Assembly: GCF_000237085.1 (NCBI RefSeq)
Contig: NC_016627.1
Span: 1,240,001 to 1,304,000, forward strand
Reading direction: 5' to 3'
Source of the DNA: Acetivibrio clariflavus DSM 19732
Lineage (GTDB): Bacteria > Bacillota > Clostridia > Acetivibrionales > Acetivibrionaceae
Length of the DNA stretch: 64,000 bases
Positions 25,515 to 35,352 of this stretch are shown in pieces. The translations under genes were made by a program, and so were the position numbers. The notes beneath the pieces are model-generated. The model ran no database searches and had not been told where the DNA came from. It saw only the letters and a list, made by a program, of their open reading frames with translations. Each line of letters starts with the position of its first letter. Within the stretch, counting starts at the first letter, position 1.

Positions 25515-26861
25515 ATGAAATTGGAAGAACTGAGGCTGAAATTAAACTCTTTATCAATATATAAAAAAGTATTGGACGATAAGCTGTTGAACGGAATCTA
25601 TGTTTTTATAGAAAGATTGTTTACCGATAATGTTGATTTAAATACCTTTGCAAGGTACTATAATTCCATTTATTATGATATAAGTACATTAATCGGTAAG
25701 AGAACATTGCGGGAATATATAGAGAATTTGATAATTACCGATGAAAACCCGTTTTCTTTGGCTTGTGAGAGTACGGAATATGATAGAATCGACAGTATGT
25801 TATTAAAAGCTGCTTCTAATGACTTAAGGACTATAAAACAATTGACCTGCATATCGTCTGAAATTTTTAAGGAATACGCATTAAAAAATATTTGCAATCT
25901 GGATTTTGAAATTGAAACTGTAAAAGATTTTCCCGATTGGGATTTTGACACTTGCAATGAAATAAAAGAGGAACAATTGAATGAGCCGATAAAAGAAGTA
26001 TTGTATCGAAAGGACGATTGGGGGAATCTCACAAGAGAATTGTGGGAGTTTTACAGAGCTAACGGCACAGGCATTTTTTCAAAATTCCGGGCCTTTGTGT
26101 GGGAAAGGGATGACAACGGAGGAAGATTGAAAGGGGTTGATTCCCCGGATCCTGTATTGCTTTCGGATTTTATCGGCTATGAGGAACAGCGGGCAGAGAT
26201 TATCCGAAATACCGAGCAGTTTTTAGACGGCTATTCGGCCAATAATATACTTTTATATGGTGACAGGGGCACAGGTAAGTCCTCCACTGTAAAAGCCCTG
26301 GTCAATGAATACTATAAAAGAGGGCTTAGAATTGTGGAGGTTCCCAAGAACTACCTAATTGATTTTCCTAAAATACTGACACAGCTTAAGGACAGGAAAC
26401 AGAAATTTATTATATTTATTGATGACCTTGCCTTTGAAGATGCGGAAGAGAATTACACCTGCCTTAAAGCAGTGCTTGAGGGAGGTATTCAGGCGAGACC
26501 CGATAATGTAGTTATTTATGCCACTTCCAACAGAAGGCATTTGATAAAAGAGAAGTTTAGCGATAGGTTAGGGCTCCATTCGGGTAATGCTGACGATGAA
26601 ATCCGGTCCCAGGATACAATACAGGAAAAGCTCTCATTGGCGGATCGGTTTGGAATTATAATTGTATTTTCTTCTCCTGATAAACAGGACTTTATAAAAA
26701 TAGTAGAGGGATTGGCAGAAAAGAGGGGCATTTCTTATGATAAGGAGAAGCTTGAAAGAGAGGCTCTTAAATGGGAGATGTGGTACAACGGACGTTCTCC
26801 CAGGACTGCAAGGCAGTTTGTTGACTGGCTTGAAGCCAATAAAAGTGTGGTTTGCAATTAA
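25515..26861 (+). CDS. DUF815 family AAA-type ATPase
   Basis: 448 residues. The start follows GGTGGAGG by 8 bases; an ATG 36 bases earlier has no Shine-Dalgarno sequence. Residues about 1-190 are an uncharacterised helical region; the rest is a P-loop domain: LLYGDRGTGKSSTVKALV (Walker A), KFIIFIDDLAFED (Walker B), VVIYATSNRRHLIKEKFSDR (sensor 1), and a C-terminal lid with WYNGRSPRTARQFVDW. DUF815 proteins are widespread in Clostridia and Bacilli but have no established function. No gene partner is evident here. Confidence 0.88.
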   Translation: MKLEELRLKLNSLSIYKKVLDDKLLNGIYVFIERLFTDNVDLNTFARYYNSIYYDISTLIGKRTLREYIENLIITDENPFSLACESTEYDRIDSMLLKAASNDLRTIKQLTCISSEIFKEYALKNICNLDFEIETVKDFPDWDFDTCNEIKEEQLNEPIKEVLYRKDDWGNLTRELWEFYRANGTGIFSKFRAFVWERDDNGGRLKGVDSPDPVLLSDFIGYEEQRAEIIRNTEQFLDGYSANNILLYGDRGTGKSSTVKALVNEYYKRGLRIVEVPKNYLIDFPKILTQLKDRKQKFIIFIDDLAFEDAEENYTCLKAVLEGGIQARPDNVVIYATSNRRHLIKEKFSDRLGLHSGNADDEIRSQDTIQEKLSLADRFGIIIVFSSPDKQDFIKIVEGLAEKRGISYDKEKLEREALKWEMWYNGRSPRTARQFVDWLEANKSVVCN

Positions 26862-27127
26862 ATATATTTGAAAGTATGTTAATAGTTACAAAAACCTAAA
26901 ACCAATATGATTACATAAAATCTATTGGGAAGTAAAGAATGACAATATTTAACATAAGCTATTGAATTAATTGAGAATATATGGTATATCATACAATAGC
27001 TAAGAAAAGTACTATTTTTATGTAGTTGTTTATTGTTATTTAAAAATAACTTTAGAAGGAAACAGGGCTCATTATAGCAGAAGCCTGTTATGGTGGGTTT
27101 TATCAAATTTCGGAAAGGAATGGGCAT

Positions 27128-27712
27128 ATGGGGGTTTTAAAAAACAAGAAAGTAATTGTTATTTTTTTAGTAGTATTAGCAATAATTATATTAACTTACA
27201 CACAGTATATAGCACCCATTAGTTTTTCAATTGAATCTGTGAATTGGTATATTACAGACCAAATGGAGTTTGACAGTATAAAGTATATGTATACTGAGAA
27301 TTTTCCTGATCCGGATATACAATATATTAATGAGTTTGCTGAATTACCGTCAGAAAATCCTAATGATTATATGAAAGTGTTTTATAACATTAAGGTAAAA
27401 AACAAGAGTTTATTTGATGTTGTAGGAATAGAATCTTTGGTTGATGAAATATACAAGTATAAGGACAGGTTTTTATATTCTGTATCGAGTTCGCATACGC
27501 TAAGTAATTCCGTTGATAGATTCAGTAATTCGATGATATACTGCGACCTTTACATATATGTTGCCGGATTAAGTGAGAATGAGAGAGAAGAACTTTTGAA
27601 AAGTCTATCTTTAAAACTCATATATAAAACGAACTTTTGGGGAACCCGAACAGAAAACGTAAACACAAAAAATGTAAATAGATTTATAAATAGTCCATAT
27701 ATTGAAGATTAA
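27128..27712 (+). CDS. Hypothetical membrane-anchored protein
   Basis: 194 residues, GGAAAGG 9 bases before the ATG. One N-terminal hydrophobic segment (residues 9-26, VIVIFLVVLAIIILTYTQ) without a lipobox or clear cleavage site, so probably an anchor; the rest is polar with many Tyr and Asn and should lie outside. No family recognised. The gene stands alone; the 266 bases before it are AT-rich with no visible gene. Confidence 0.7.
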   Translation: MGVLKNKKVIVIFLVVLAIIILTYTQYIAPISFSIESVNWYITDQMEFDSIKYMYTENFPDPDIQYINEFAELPSENPNDYMKVFYNIKVKNKSLFDVVGIESLVDEIYKYKDRFLYSVSSSHTLSNSVDRFSNSMIYCDLYIYVAGLSENEREELLKSLSLKLIYKTNFWGTRTENVNTKNVNRFINSPYIED

Positions 27713-27974
27713 AGGGGAGTGATTTTATTTGCTATTTTAACAAAGATAATGTATGTTTATTTCTGAAAGATGATTGGCTAATGTTTCAGAACACAATGAG
27801 TGAAATTGCTAATGTTGAAAAGCAATTTTAATCTTTGTGTTTTTTTTATCAATCTTTCTTGATTATATTACTGTTTTAATTTAAAATAGTAAATGGCTTG
27901 TTTGATAAAATTAGCCTGTTGGCAAGAAGAACTATAGATACTAATTATAAATAATATAAAAAGGAGTAATTGAT

Positions 27975-29183
27975 ATGAGTAAAATCAAAATGCAAGTTCC
28001 GTTAGTTGAGATGGACGGAGATGAAATGACCAGGATCATCTGGAAATTAATAAAAGAAATATTGCTTGAGCCATATATTGAGCTTAACACTGAATACTAC
28101 GACTTAGGCTTGGAGAACAGAGATAAAACCGACGATCAGGTTACTATCGACGCAGCAATGGCTATAAAGAAGTACGGAGTAGGTGTTAAATGTGCTACTA
28201 TTACTCCAAATGCTCAGAGAGTGGAAGAATACAAATTAAAGAAAATGTGGAAGAGCCCTAACGGTACCATAAGAGCAATTTTAGACGGTACAGTTTTCCG
28301 TGCGCCCATAATTGTGAACAGCATAAAACCCTTTGTTATTGGGTGGAAGAAACCTATAACTATTGCAAGACATGCTTATGGGGATGTATATAAGAATGTT
28401 GAATATCAGGTAAAGGGTGCTGGAAAAGCAGAGCTTGTATTTACTTCTTCCACAGGAGAAGTTGTAAGAGAAACAATACATGAATTCGATGGTCCTGGAG
28501 TTATCATGGGAATGCACAATACCGATGAATCCATTAGAAGCTTTGCAAGATCATGCTTTAATTATGCTTTAGACCAGAAACAGGATTTGTGGTTCTCAAC
28601 CAAAGATACCATTTCTAAAACCTATGACCACAGATTCAAGGATATTTTCCAGGAAATCTACGATAACGAATATAAGGATAAATTTGAAGCAGCAGGAATA
28701 GAATACTTCTATACCTTGATTGATGACGTTGTTGCCAGAATTATAAGATCTGAAGGCGGAATGGTTTGGGCATGTAAGAATTATGACGGTGACGTTATGT
28801 CCGATATGGTGGCTTCAGCCTTCGGAAGCCTCGCAATGATGACTTCCGTATTGGTATCTCCTGACGGTAAGTACGAATACGAAGCTGCACACGGAACTGT
28901 TACAAGACATTACTACAGACACCTTAAAGGAGAAGAGACTTCAACCAACTCAATGGCTACATTGTTTGCATGGACAGGTGCGTTGAGAAAACGCGGCGAG
29001 CTTGATGGCAACAAAGAACTTGTGGATTTTGCAAATAAGCTCGAGAAAGCTTCCATTGATACAATAGAAAATGGAGTAATGACTAAGGATTTGGCTCAGC
29101 TTTCACAGGTTGAGAATAAGAAAATAGTTAATACCGAGCAATTCCTGAGAGAAATAAAACTGACTTTTGATGCTATGAAATAA
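27975..29183 (+). CDS. icd: NADP-dependent isocitrate dehydrogenase, dimeric (subfamily II)
   Basis: 402 residues, AAAGGAG 7 bases before the ATG. It converts isocitrate to 2-oxoglutarate, which feeds glutamate synthesis. The sequence is of the eukaryote-like class found in some Clostridia: [18 protein letters not shown] at the N-terminus, [39 protein letters not shown] (substrate-binding Ser/Asn/Arg), [53 protein letters not shown] and [12 protein letters not shown] (His-Gly-Thr for NADP). Standing alone with its own spacer on both sides. Confidence 0.96.
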   Translation: MSKIKMQVPLVEMDGDEMTRIIWKLIKEILLEPYIELNTEYYDLGLENRDKTDDQVTIDAAMAIKKYGVGVKCATITPNAQRVEEYKLKKMWKSPNGTIRAILDGTVFRAPIIVNSIKPFVIGWKKPITIARHAYGDVYKNVEYQVKGAGKAELVFTSSTGEVVRETIHEFDGPGVIMGMHNTDESIRSFARSCFNYALDQKQDLWFSTKDTISKTYDHRFKDIFQEIYDNEYKDKFEAAGIEYFYTLIDDVVARIIRSEGGMVWACKNYDGDVMSDMVASAFGSLAMMTSVLVSPDGKYEYEAAHGTVTRHYYRHLKGEETSTNSMATLFAWTGALRKRGELDGNKELVDFANKLEKASIDTIENGVMTKDLAQLSQVENKKIVNTEQFLREIKLTFDAMK

Positions 29184-29323
29184 CTTGACTTAGGACTTTT
29201 TAGACAACCTCCTTATAAATACATTTTAAAGATTCAAAAGATAAATGAATTATGTAATTTATTAGCCCAGTGGATATAATATCATACTGGGCTATAATTA
29301 CAACTGTAGATTGGAGAATAGAA

Positions 29324-30061
29324 ATGAGAAATATAAAATTGATCATACAGTATGACGGAACCAAGTATAGAGGATGGCAGAAGCTTGGCGATTCGGACAA
29401 AACTATACAGGGGAAGCTGGAAGATGTTTTAAGTAAAATGACAAACGAAAAGATTGAATTAATAGGTTCGGGAAGGACAGATGCAGGAGTTCATGCGTTT
29501 AAGCAAGTGGCAAACTTTCATACCGAAAGTAAAATGTCGGAGGAAGATATGCTGGATTATTTGTACAGATACCTTCCCCAAGATATTGTTGTCACAGAGG
29601 TTGTGGAGGTGGATGAGAGATTTCATTCAAGGTACCATGTTAAAGGGAAAAAATATTTATATAGAATTTGGAACGCAAAGAGACATAACCCGTTCTTGAG
29701 AAAATACTGCACTCATGTACCTGAGCCTCTGGATATAGATTTGATGAGAAAAGCTGCAGAGTATTTGGTGGGAGAGCACGATTTTTCAAGTTTTACATCT
29801 TTAAAGAGCAAAAATAAATCCAAGGTAAGAGAGATATTTTCAATAGAAATTAAAAATGATAATGAACTTGTTGAAATTATGTTTCATGGGGATGGATTTT
29901 TATATAACATGGCAAGAATTATGGCAGGAACGTTAATTGAAGTCGGTGCTGGAAGAATGGATGCTGACAGCATACCGGAGATACTTGCCAGAAAGGATAG
30001 AAGTTTGGCCGGGCCCAAAGCCCCTTGTTCAGGATTAATTCTCTACGATGTGGAATATTAG
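29324..30061 (+). CDS. truA: tRNA pseudouridine(38-40) synthase
   Basis: 245 residues. Modifies uridines 38-40 in the anticodon stem of many tRNAs. Motifs: IQYDGTKYRGWQKL, the catalytic ELIGSGRTDAGVHAFKQVAN (Asp after Arg-Thr), KKYLYRIWNAKRHNPF, EHDFSSFTSLKS, GDGFLYNMARIMAGTLIEVG and the C-terminal AGPKAPCSGLILYDVEY. The start at MRNIKL is preceded by GGAGAA; a frame open for 54 more bases upstream lacks a ribosome binding site. Confidence 0.95.
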   Translation: MRNIKLIIQYDGTKYRGWQKLGDSDKTIQGKLEDVLSKMTNEKIELIGSGRTDAGVHAFKQVANFHTESKMSEEDMLDYLYRYLPQDIVVTEVVEVDERFHSRYHVKGKKYLYRIWNAKRHNPFLRKYCTHVPEPLDIDLMRKAAEYLVGEHDFSSFTSLKSKNKSKVREIFSIEIKNDNELVEIMFHGDGFLYNMARIMAGTLIEVGAGRMDADSIPEILARKDRSLAGPKAPCSGLILYDVEY

Positions 30062-30084
30062 TATTTGTTGTAAACACAGATGAT

Positions 30085-30112
30085 TTGACTTTTGCTTAAA
30101 TTTATGTAAAAT
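30085..30112 (+). promoter_or_regulatory. Candidate sigma-A promoter
   Basis: TTGACT (30085-30090), 16-base spacer, TAAAAT (30107-30112). It lies about 77 bases before the SEC-C gene. Confidence 0.5.
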
Positions 30113-30188
30113 TGATTTTGGAGCAAAAATTCTATAGTTGAAAGCATAATTAAATTAAAATTGTGAGCATATGAAGGAGAGGAAAAAT

Positions 30189-30695
30189 ATGAGTTTGTTC
30201 GATCAATGGCAAGAGCTTGCCGATATGGAAAGACCGGAGGAAGAATACAATAAATTTTGGAATAACTATCTTGAAAAAGAGAAAGCAGCTTATGAAGATA
30301 TACTTGATAACCACACTGAGGTTATTACCGGCAAGCTTTCAGATTTGGCAAAAAGATTTGATATGGACAATCTGACTTTTATAGGTTTTTTGGATGGAAT
30401 AAATTCAAGCCTTGTAAAAGAATATGATTTAAATAAGTTGAGTGAAGACTCCATTGTTTCGTTGGAAGTTGATTTTGAAAAACTTTTCTACAATATGTTG
30501 GATGCAAAGGCCATTTGGCTGTCATCTCTTCCGCAATGGGATAAAGTACTGCCAAGGGATTTAAGAGAAAAAATTACAAAAGATTTCAACAGAGCTCATA
30601 TCGCAGTTAGCAATAAAGTAGGAAGAAATGAACCATGTCCATGCGGAAGCGGTAAAAAATATAAAAAGTGCTGCGGTGCCAATAAGGAAAGTTAA
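30189..30695 (+). CDS. SEC-C motif protein
   Basis: 168 residues; start placed behind GAAGGAGAGG (6-base gap), not at the ATG 18 bases before that overlaps it. The C-terminus [19 protein letters not shown] is a complete SEC-C zinc motif, as found at the end of SecA, where it binds zinc and SecB or ribosomes. Residues 1-140 are helical and acidic and match no family I recognise. It may be a small zinc-binding adaptor. The Cys-rich protein gene follows 14 bases later, so the two form an operon. Confidence 0.85.
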   Translation: MSLFDQWQELADMERPEEEYNKFWNNYLEKEKAAYEDILDNHTEVITGKLSDLAKRFDMDNLTFIGFLDGINSSLVKEYDLNKLSEDSIVSLEVDFEKLFYNMLDAKAIWLSSLPQWDKVLPRDLREKITKDFNRAHIAVSNKVGRNEPCPCGSGKKYKKCCGANKES

Positions 30696-30709
30696 AAAAG
30701 GAGTTTATT

Positions 30710-30997
30710 ATGAATGATTGTATCTGCAATAATTGTAAGAATTTAAAGCAGCGTATCGATGAAGAATCCAATGAAATTGAATATGTGTGTGAATTCGGAT
30801 ATCCTTCGGATGAATGTATGTCCTGTGAAGAGGAACAATGTAATGTTACTGAATGTGCTCATTATGTAGAGGATAAAAATGATGGAACTTTAAAAAAAGT
30901 ATATTGTAAAGGCTGTGGCATGGAACTTCAGCAAATGTATGAAGATGAAGCGGATGGAGACGTTTACTGCGTAGAATGCTATCTCAATTCAAAATAG
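30710..30997 (+). CDS. Small Cys-rich, probable zinc-ribbon protein
   Basis: 95 residues, AAAGGAG 7 bases before the ATG. It carries several Cys pairs: CICNNC, CEFGYPSDECMSC, CNVTEC with a following His, CKGCG, and CVEC. The spacing CKGCG...CVEC at the end resembles a single zinc ribbon. The acidic composition is notable. Function unknown; cotranscribed with the SEC-C gene, another probable zinc protein. Confidence 0.75.
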   Translation: MNDCICNNCKNLKQRIDEESNEIEYVCEFGYPSDECMSCEEEQCNVTECAHYVEDKNDGTLKKVYCKGCGMELQQMYEDEADGDVYCVECYLNSK

Positions 30998-31044
30998 CTG
31001 TTTTTACTTTGCTTTGATAAAACTATGGATTATATAATTACGTA

Positions 31045-31077
31045 AGCCTCTTTCAATGAATTTGAAAGAGGCTTTAC
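31045..31077. terminator. Hairpin after the SEC-C/Cys-rich operon
   Basis: AGCCTCTTTCAA (31045-31056) pairs with TTGAAAGAGGCT (31062-31073). The T tail is short (TTTAC... pattern), so the efficiency is uncertain. Confidence 0.55.
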
Positions 31078-31130
31078 TAATGCAGAGAAATATTATTATA
31101 AAATTTTGAAAGTGAATAATGTTCCTGTAC

Positions 31131-31159
31131 AATAAAAAAGCCGCTGTTTTAGCGGCTTA
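31131..31159 (-). terminator. Terminator of the LTA synthase-type gene
   Basis: AAGCCGCT (31139-31146) pairs with AGCGGCTT (31152-31159); read on the minus strand, six T follow. Confidence 0.8.
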
Positions 31160-31170
31160 AAAAGCATTTC

Positions 31171-33060
31171 TCAAGGTGTTTTGTCAGAAAGCAAATCATT
31201 TGAGATGATTATATCCGATATATTTAATTCATTGATTAAGCTTTGCATTTCGTTTTCATAAAGACTGATATCTAACGGTTCACCAGTTTTATAATCGTAT
31301 AATTCCCTTGTATCGTTGAAATATATGTACTTATCGGTAATAATCGAGCCATTTCTTAAAACTGCATAACTTTTTTGAGTATTTATAAGGTCTTTTCCTA
31401 AGGCATATGGAACATCGAATCCCATTAAGTTGGCTATTGTAGGCATTATATCAATTTGACCTCCGGTAGTGGAGATTACTTCTCCCTTTTGCTGTCCGGG
31501 TAAGTGTATAATAAGTGGGACACGCTGGAGTTTGGCCCAATCACAGTCATTATATTCAATACCTAAGAACTTCATAAGGCCTTCACTTTCAATTTTCGGA
31601 ACAGCTGAATGGTCACCGTAAAAAACAAGCAAACTGTTGTCATATAAGCCTCTGGATTTCAAATCTTTGATAAATTCTCCAATACAACTGTCGGCATAGT
31701 TGGCTCCTTTTATGAAGTTACCGATATATTCTCCTTCAAATTCGCCCACATCAAAGTCGAAACTTTCAAAATAATTAAAAGGATGATGGTTGGACAATGT
31801 TACAAAAAAGCTGTAAAAAGGCTTTGAAGTGTCTATCATATTTAATGACTGGCGGAAAAAGGATTTGTCACTTAAGGCATTTCCGCTCCATCCCGCAAAA
31901 TCGTCCATTATATAATCTTCAGAGTTAAAGAATGTATCAAACTTTAATGCCTTATACATTTCTTCTCTGTTCCAGAAGGTTTTATCGAAAGCATGGAGTG
32001 CATAAGTAGTGTAACCCTTGTCTTTTAATATGGAAGCCAAAGAATGATATGTATTTTCCGAATATCTATGATATACCGAACCTTCGCTTAACGGGTACAG
32101 AGAGTTGTTTGCCAAAAATTCTGCATCGGATGTATTCCCGCCCGAAACTTGGTAATAAATATTGTCAAAATAAAAACTTTCTTTTATAAGCCTATTGAGA
32201 TTTGGAGTTATTTCCTTACCGTTAATGGTTTTTCCGATAACAAATTGCTGCATGGCTTCCATTTGAACAATAATAAGATTTTTACCTTCAGCTATGCCTT
32301 TATATTGGCTAAAATTTGCGGCAGAATCTTCCTTATTTTTGTTTTGAAGATGTTCTTCAACCAATTTTTTTTCTTCTTCTTTCAAAACTTTATCCTGCAG
32401 TAAGTTTTCTTTTATAAAAAGCTTGGTGTTATAGAAATGCGAAAATAAAACACCGAGGCTTTTTGCTGAATAGTTGTTGCTATAAGCAAAGGAAGTTAAA
32501 TTTGAAGATGAAGAAATACAAACTATTATGATTGAAGATACAGCAAGGATACTGATAGATTTTGAAAATCTTTTGGAAAAACGTATGCTTTCCACTCCTC
32601 TTTTGTTTAACTTTAAGAATGCGAAAAGCATTATAGGGAAGTCAATAATATATATCAGGTCTTTAAGCTGGAAAAGGCTAACAATACTCTGATCCACTGA
32701 ATTAATCATTCTGGGGTTCAGTTGAAAAAATACAGGTATTGTTATCAGGTTGTAATAATATCTGAAAAAGTTTGTATCTGCGATTAATAAAATTGTCAAC
32801 AATAAATTAATTATGAAAAGTGCAACAAGCCTTTTCCTGTCAAAAACGAAGAAAATAAGGGATACAATAATTGCTATTACGGCAATGGTAGAAATTATCA
32901 TAAATATATTATCCAGGGAAAAATAAGGTGCCTTATTCAATTTTGTGGTAAATTGAAAATAAAGACATTTTAATAGTGTAAACACAATAAAAAGGTTTAT
33001 AAAAAGGAACTCTGTAATTTTTATGTATTTACTTAAAAAATTTTTGATTCTAATCCGCAT
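31171..33060 (-). CDS. LTA synthase-family membrane sulfatase (phosphoglycerol transferase type)
   Basis: 629 residues. Five hydrophobic segments in the first 190 residues, then a large extracellular sulfatase-fold domain (about 255-600). Catalytic parts: LIIVQMEAMQQFVIGK (metal-binding Glu), YYQVSGGNTSDAEFLANNSL (nucleophile Thr), ALHAFDKTFWNRE, FVTLSNHHPF, and LLVFYGDHSAVPKI (metal-binding Asp-His). In LtaS these residues move glycerol phosphate from phosphatidylglycerol onto lipoteichoic acid. Whether this organism makes classical LTA is not known, so a related transfer onto another surface polymer is possible. GGAGAGG lies before the ATG. Standing alone. Confidence 0.9.
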   Translation of the reverse strand: MRIRIKNFLSKYIKITEFLFINLFIVFTLLKCLYFQFTTKLNKAPYFSLDNIFMIISTIAVIAIIVSLIFFVFDRKRLVALFIINLLLTILLIADTNFFRYYYNLITIPVFFQLNPRMINSVDQSIVSLFQLKDLIYIIDFPIMLFAFLKLNKRGVESIRFSKRFSKSISILAVSSIIIVCISSSSNLTSFAYSNNYSAKSLGVLFSHFYNTKLFIKENLLQDKVLKEEEKKLVEEHLQNKNKEDSAANFSQYKGIAEGKNLIIVQMEAMQQFVIGKTINGKEITPNLNRLIKESFYFDNIYYQVSGGNTSDAEFLANNSLYPLSEGSVYHRYSENTYHSLASILKDKGYTTYALHAFDKTFWNREEMYKALKFDTFFNSEDYIMDDFAGWSGNALSDKSFFRQSLNMIDTSKPFYSFFVTLSNHHPFNYFESFDFDVGEFEGEYIGNFIKGANYADSCIGEFIKDLKSRGLYDNSLLVFYGDHSAVPKIESEGLMKFLGIEYNDCDWAKLQRVPLIIHLPGQQKGEVISTTGGQIDIMPTIANLMGFDVPYALGKDLINTQKSYAVLRNGSIITDKYIYFNDTRELYDYKTGEPLDISLYENEMQSLINELNISDIIISNDLLSDKTP

Positions 33061-33645
33061 TGGTGCTAACCTCTCCAGTAAAATTTTAGTGTAATTATTA
33101 TAATATTTTAGGCATACTTATGCATTTAATACATACTATTTATTTTGTTATAAATATTATAAATAAAAAAGTTTATATTTCAACTTTCTGTATGGAAGAA
33201 ATATAACAAATAAAGCAATTAGAAGAAAATTTATAAGCTAATACCATATATTGTCTTATACACTTTTATATTATACATTATTTTATTATATAATTAAATA
33301 ATTAAAATTATATAAACAATTTATTAAAAATATTTATACGTTTTAATGAGAAAAAATATTTCTCCCCTTTACCCATGCACTCTGCAATGTTTTTATAGAA
33401 TGTGTAAGGAGTGTGACAAAAAGCGATTTCCGGTTTTATGAAAGGGATTGAAGCGGGACTCCGACTGAATAAAAGTTAAGGATATAATAAAAAATTTGCA
33501 AAAAATTAAATAAAAATGTTTTAAAACTTATAAAAGTGGTATTATTCGTATAGACTAATTGAATAGTCTTTGTTTTGAAGATAAATAACTATAAAATAAA
33601 ATAATATAACTAAAAAGACACAATAATAAAGTGGAGGGAATTACA
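33061..33645. other. AT-rich spacer with a short GC-richer coding-like stretch
   Basis: No intact gene. Around 33421-33480 the base composition changes and a short frame, AISGFMKGIEAGLRLNKS then stop, looks like the C-terminal end of a lost protein. The rest is very AT-rich. The region must hold the promoters of both diverging genes, but none stands out. Confidence 0.35.
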
Positions 33646-33981
33646 ATGAAGAGTTTATGGAAATGCAGTGTTTGCGGATTTGTGCATGAGGGAGATGATG
33701 CACCGGATAAATGTCCAAAATGTGATGCATCAAAGGATAAATTTGTCCAATTGAGCGGTGAAGATGCAGAGAAAATTTACAAGTCGGACAGAACCAATGA
33801 TATCCATATGGAAATTGTTGAACTTTCAGGCAGAATTGCACGTTTGTGTGAAGAAGGAATAAAACTTGACCTTGACCCTGCATGTGTAGAATTGTTTAAA
33901 AGGGCAAAAAATGAAATATGGGTTATAAAACAGAGATCAAAGGCAGAAATGGAAACTCATATGAAGAAGGGCAAGTGGTAA
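33646..33981 (+). CDS. Rubredoxin-like Fe(Cys)4 protein with helical C-terminal part
   Basis: 111 residues, GTGGAGG before the ATG. The N-terminus has two Cys pairs, WKCSVCGFVHEGDDAPDKCP followed by KCD, matching the rubredoxin-like domain at the end of rubrerythrins (C-x2-C-G-...-C-P-x-C). The remaining 75 residues are a single helical, charged region, without the diiron site of rubrerythrin. It probably carries electrons in oxygen or peroxide defence, by analogy with rubrerythrin; the electron partner is unknown. Single gene with a terminator behind it. Confidence 0.85.
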   Translation: MKSLWKCSVCGFVHEGDDAPDKCPKCDASKDKFVQLSGEDAEKIYKSDRTNDIHMEIVELSGRIARLCEEGIKLDLDPACVELFKRAKNEIWVIKQRSKAEMETHMKKGKW

Positions 33982-34022
33982 TGTAAAACTGCCTTATCGA
34001 AAAGTATCAATTGCGTTAAAAG

Positions 34023-34073
34023 AATTATGGTGTCTAAGGGAATTTTAATTCCTTCCTTAAAGACACCATAATT
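34023..34073. terminator. Bidirectional terminator between the rubredoxin-like gene and the YgjP-like gene
   Basis: AATTATGGTGTCTAAGG (34023-34039) pairs with CCTTAAAGACACCATAATT (34055-34073) around an AT-rich loop, with small bulges. Confidence 0.65.
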
Positions 34074-34079
34074 TATTGC

Positions 34080-34805
34080 TTAGAAAGTAAGTTTGTGACC
34101 GTTTTGTTTCAGCCATTTGGAACAGGCTTTATAGTTTGGATATATGGACTCTGCCATATTCCAAAACTGTTTTGAATGATTTTTTATTTTTATGTGGGTA
34201 AGTTCATGAACGACCAGGTAATCCACAATATCCAAAGGAGCCATTATTATTTTCCAGTTAATATTGATGGTGTTTTTAGGCGTGCAGCTTCCCCAAATTG
34301 ATTTTAAGTCCTTTATTATTATACCTGTCGGTATTACATCCATTTTTTTAGCGTAAAAGTTTATTCTTTCTGAAACAATTTCCTTTGCGTAATTTTTGAA
34401 CCAATCAGTTATATATTTTCTGACCGAATCCGACAAGCTGCCGGTAATGTTTTCGGGAAGGTTAACAATTAAATAGTTGTCGGAAAGTATAACCGACGCA
34501 GAATTCACTGACGATGACTTATTTATTTTAAGGCGATATTCTTTGCCAAGTACCAAAAATTTTTCTCCTTCGGTAAATTTCAATTCAGGTATTTCTGCTT
34601 TGATACTTTCAAAATAGGATAATTTTTTCAATATCCAGGCAGCTTTTGCATTAACTATTTCGGATATTTGTTTATTGCCGATTTTTTTAGGGGCAGATAC
34701 TTTAACACCGTCTTTAAGAGAAACTGATATACCAATGGTTTTTCTGCTGCTTTTTACAATGGTGTAATTAATTTTTTTATTCCCTATTTCAATAAAGTTC
34801 TGCAT
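34080..34805 (-). CDS. YgjP/DUF45-type zinc metallopeptidase
   Basis: 241 residues. The zinc site is YLVVHELTHIKIKNHSKQFW (H-E-x-x-H, then a further His ten residues on). Upstream comes LKSIWGSCTPKNTININWKI, the conserved SRWGSC-like stretch of this family. The N-terminal half has strands typical of DUF45. Members are often paired with restriction systems, but none is visible here. No signal peptide: cytoplasmic. The start is an ATG with only a weak Shine-Dalgarno (GGGATGA region). Confidence 0.88.
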   Translation of the reverse strand: MQNFIEIGNKKINYTIVKSSRKTIGISVSLKDGVKVSAPKKIGNKQISEIVNAKAAWILKKLSYFESIKAEIPELKFTEGEKFLVLGKEYRLKINKSSSVNSASVILSDNYLIVNLPENITGSLSDSVRKYITDWFKNYAKEIVSERINFYAKKMDVIPTGIIIKDLKSIWGSCTPKNTININWKIIMAPLDIVDYLVVHELTHIKIKNHSKQFWNMAESIYPNYKACSKWLKQNGHKLTF

Positions 34806-35013
34806 ATTCTTATCATCCCAATATTATTATATTTAGACAGCTCCTTATTAATTTTACAGCACTTTATGATAAATTTAAATAGTATATGAATGTGAAAGTA
34901 CCTGTGATTCATGCAAACATATTTTTTATATTTTAACCATAATTATAATAGGAGAATAAGGTATTAATCGTAATATTTTATTGGAGTAGGATTTCTTAGA
35001 AGGCGGTGGTTTT

Positions 35014-35352
35014 TTGTCTTCATTTATAAACAATATAATTTATAATTTTTTTATCTCTTTCGGAGTAATTTTAGGTGCAAGTTTGATGGCTGGGCTTGGT
35101 GCGATTATAAACGGCCATCCTCCTTTGAAAACAATGTTTACCATAGCAGGTTCTATAAAGATATGGGCAATAGCTGTGGCTTTAGGTGGAACTTTCTCTT
35201 CTTTTGAAATAATTGAAAAAGGTATATTCAAAGGGGAAATCAAGTCTATAATCAGGCAGGCAGTACACGTTGTTATAGCTGTTGTGGGGGCAAATGTGGG
35301 ATATGGTTTTATCAGGCTCATTCAAAAATGCGGGGAGTCAATTTTTGGATGA
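35014..35352 (+). CDS. ytrH: YtrH-family sporulation membrane protein
   Basis: 112 residues from a TTG start, behind AAGGCGGTGG. Three membrane helices (about 8-30, 42-62, 78-100) with SFGVILGASLMAGLGAIING and KTMFTIAGSIKIWAIAVALGG, as in Bacillus YtrH, a sigma-E controlled protein needed for efficient sporulation. The next gene overlaps by four bases (ATGA), the same ytrHI order as in other sporulating Firmicutes. Confidence 0.88.
   Translation: MSSFINNIIYNFFISFGVILGASLMAGLGAIINGHPPLKTMFTIAGSIKIWAIAVALGGTFSSFEIIEKGIFKGEIKSIIRQAVHVVIAVVGANVGYGFIRLIQKCGESIFG

Noticed and set aside
33421-33480. Riboswitch-like patch before the rubredoxin-like gene
   Set aside because: It does not fit any known riboswitch core I can recall, and part reads as the tail of a lost protein.
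34080-34805. Restriction-linked YgjP peptidase
   Set aside because: No restriction or modification gene is in the neighbourhood.
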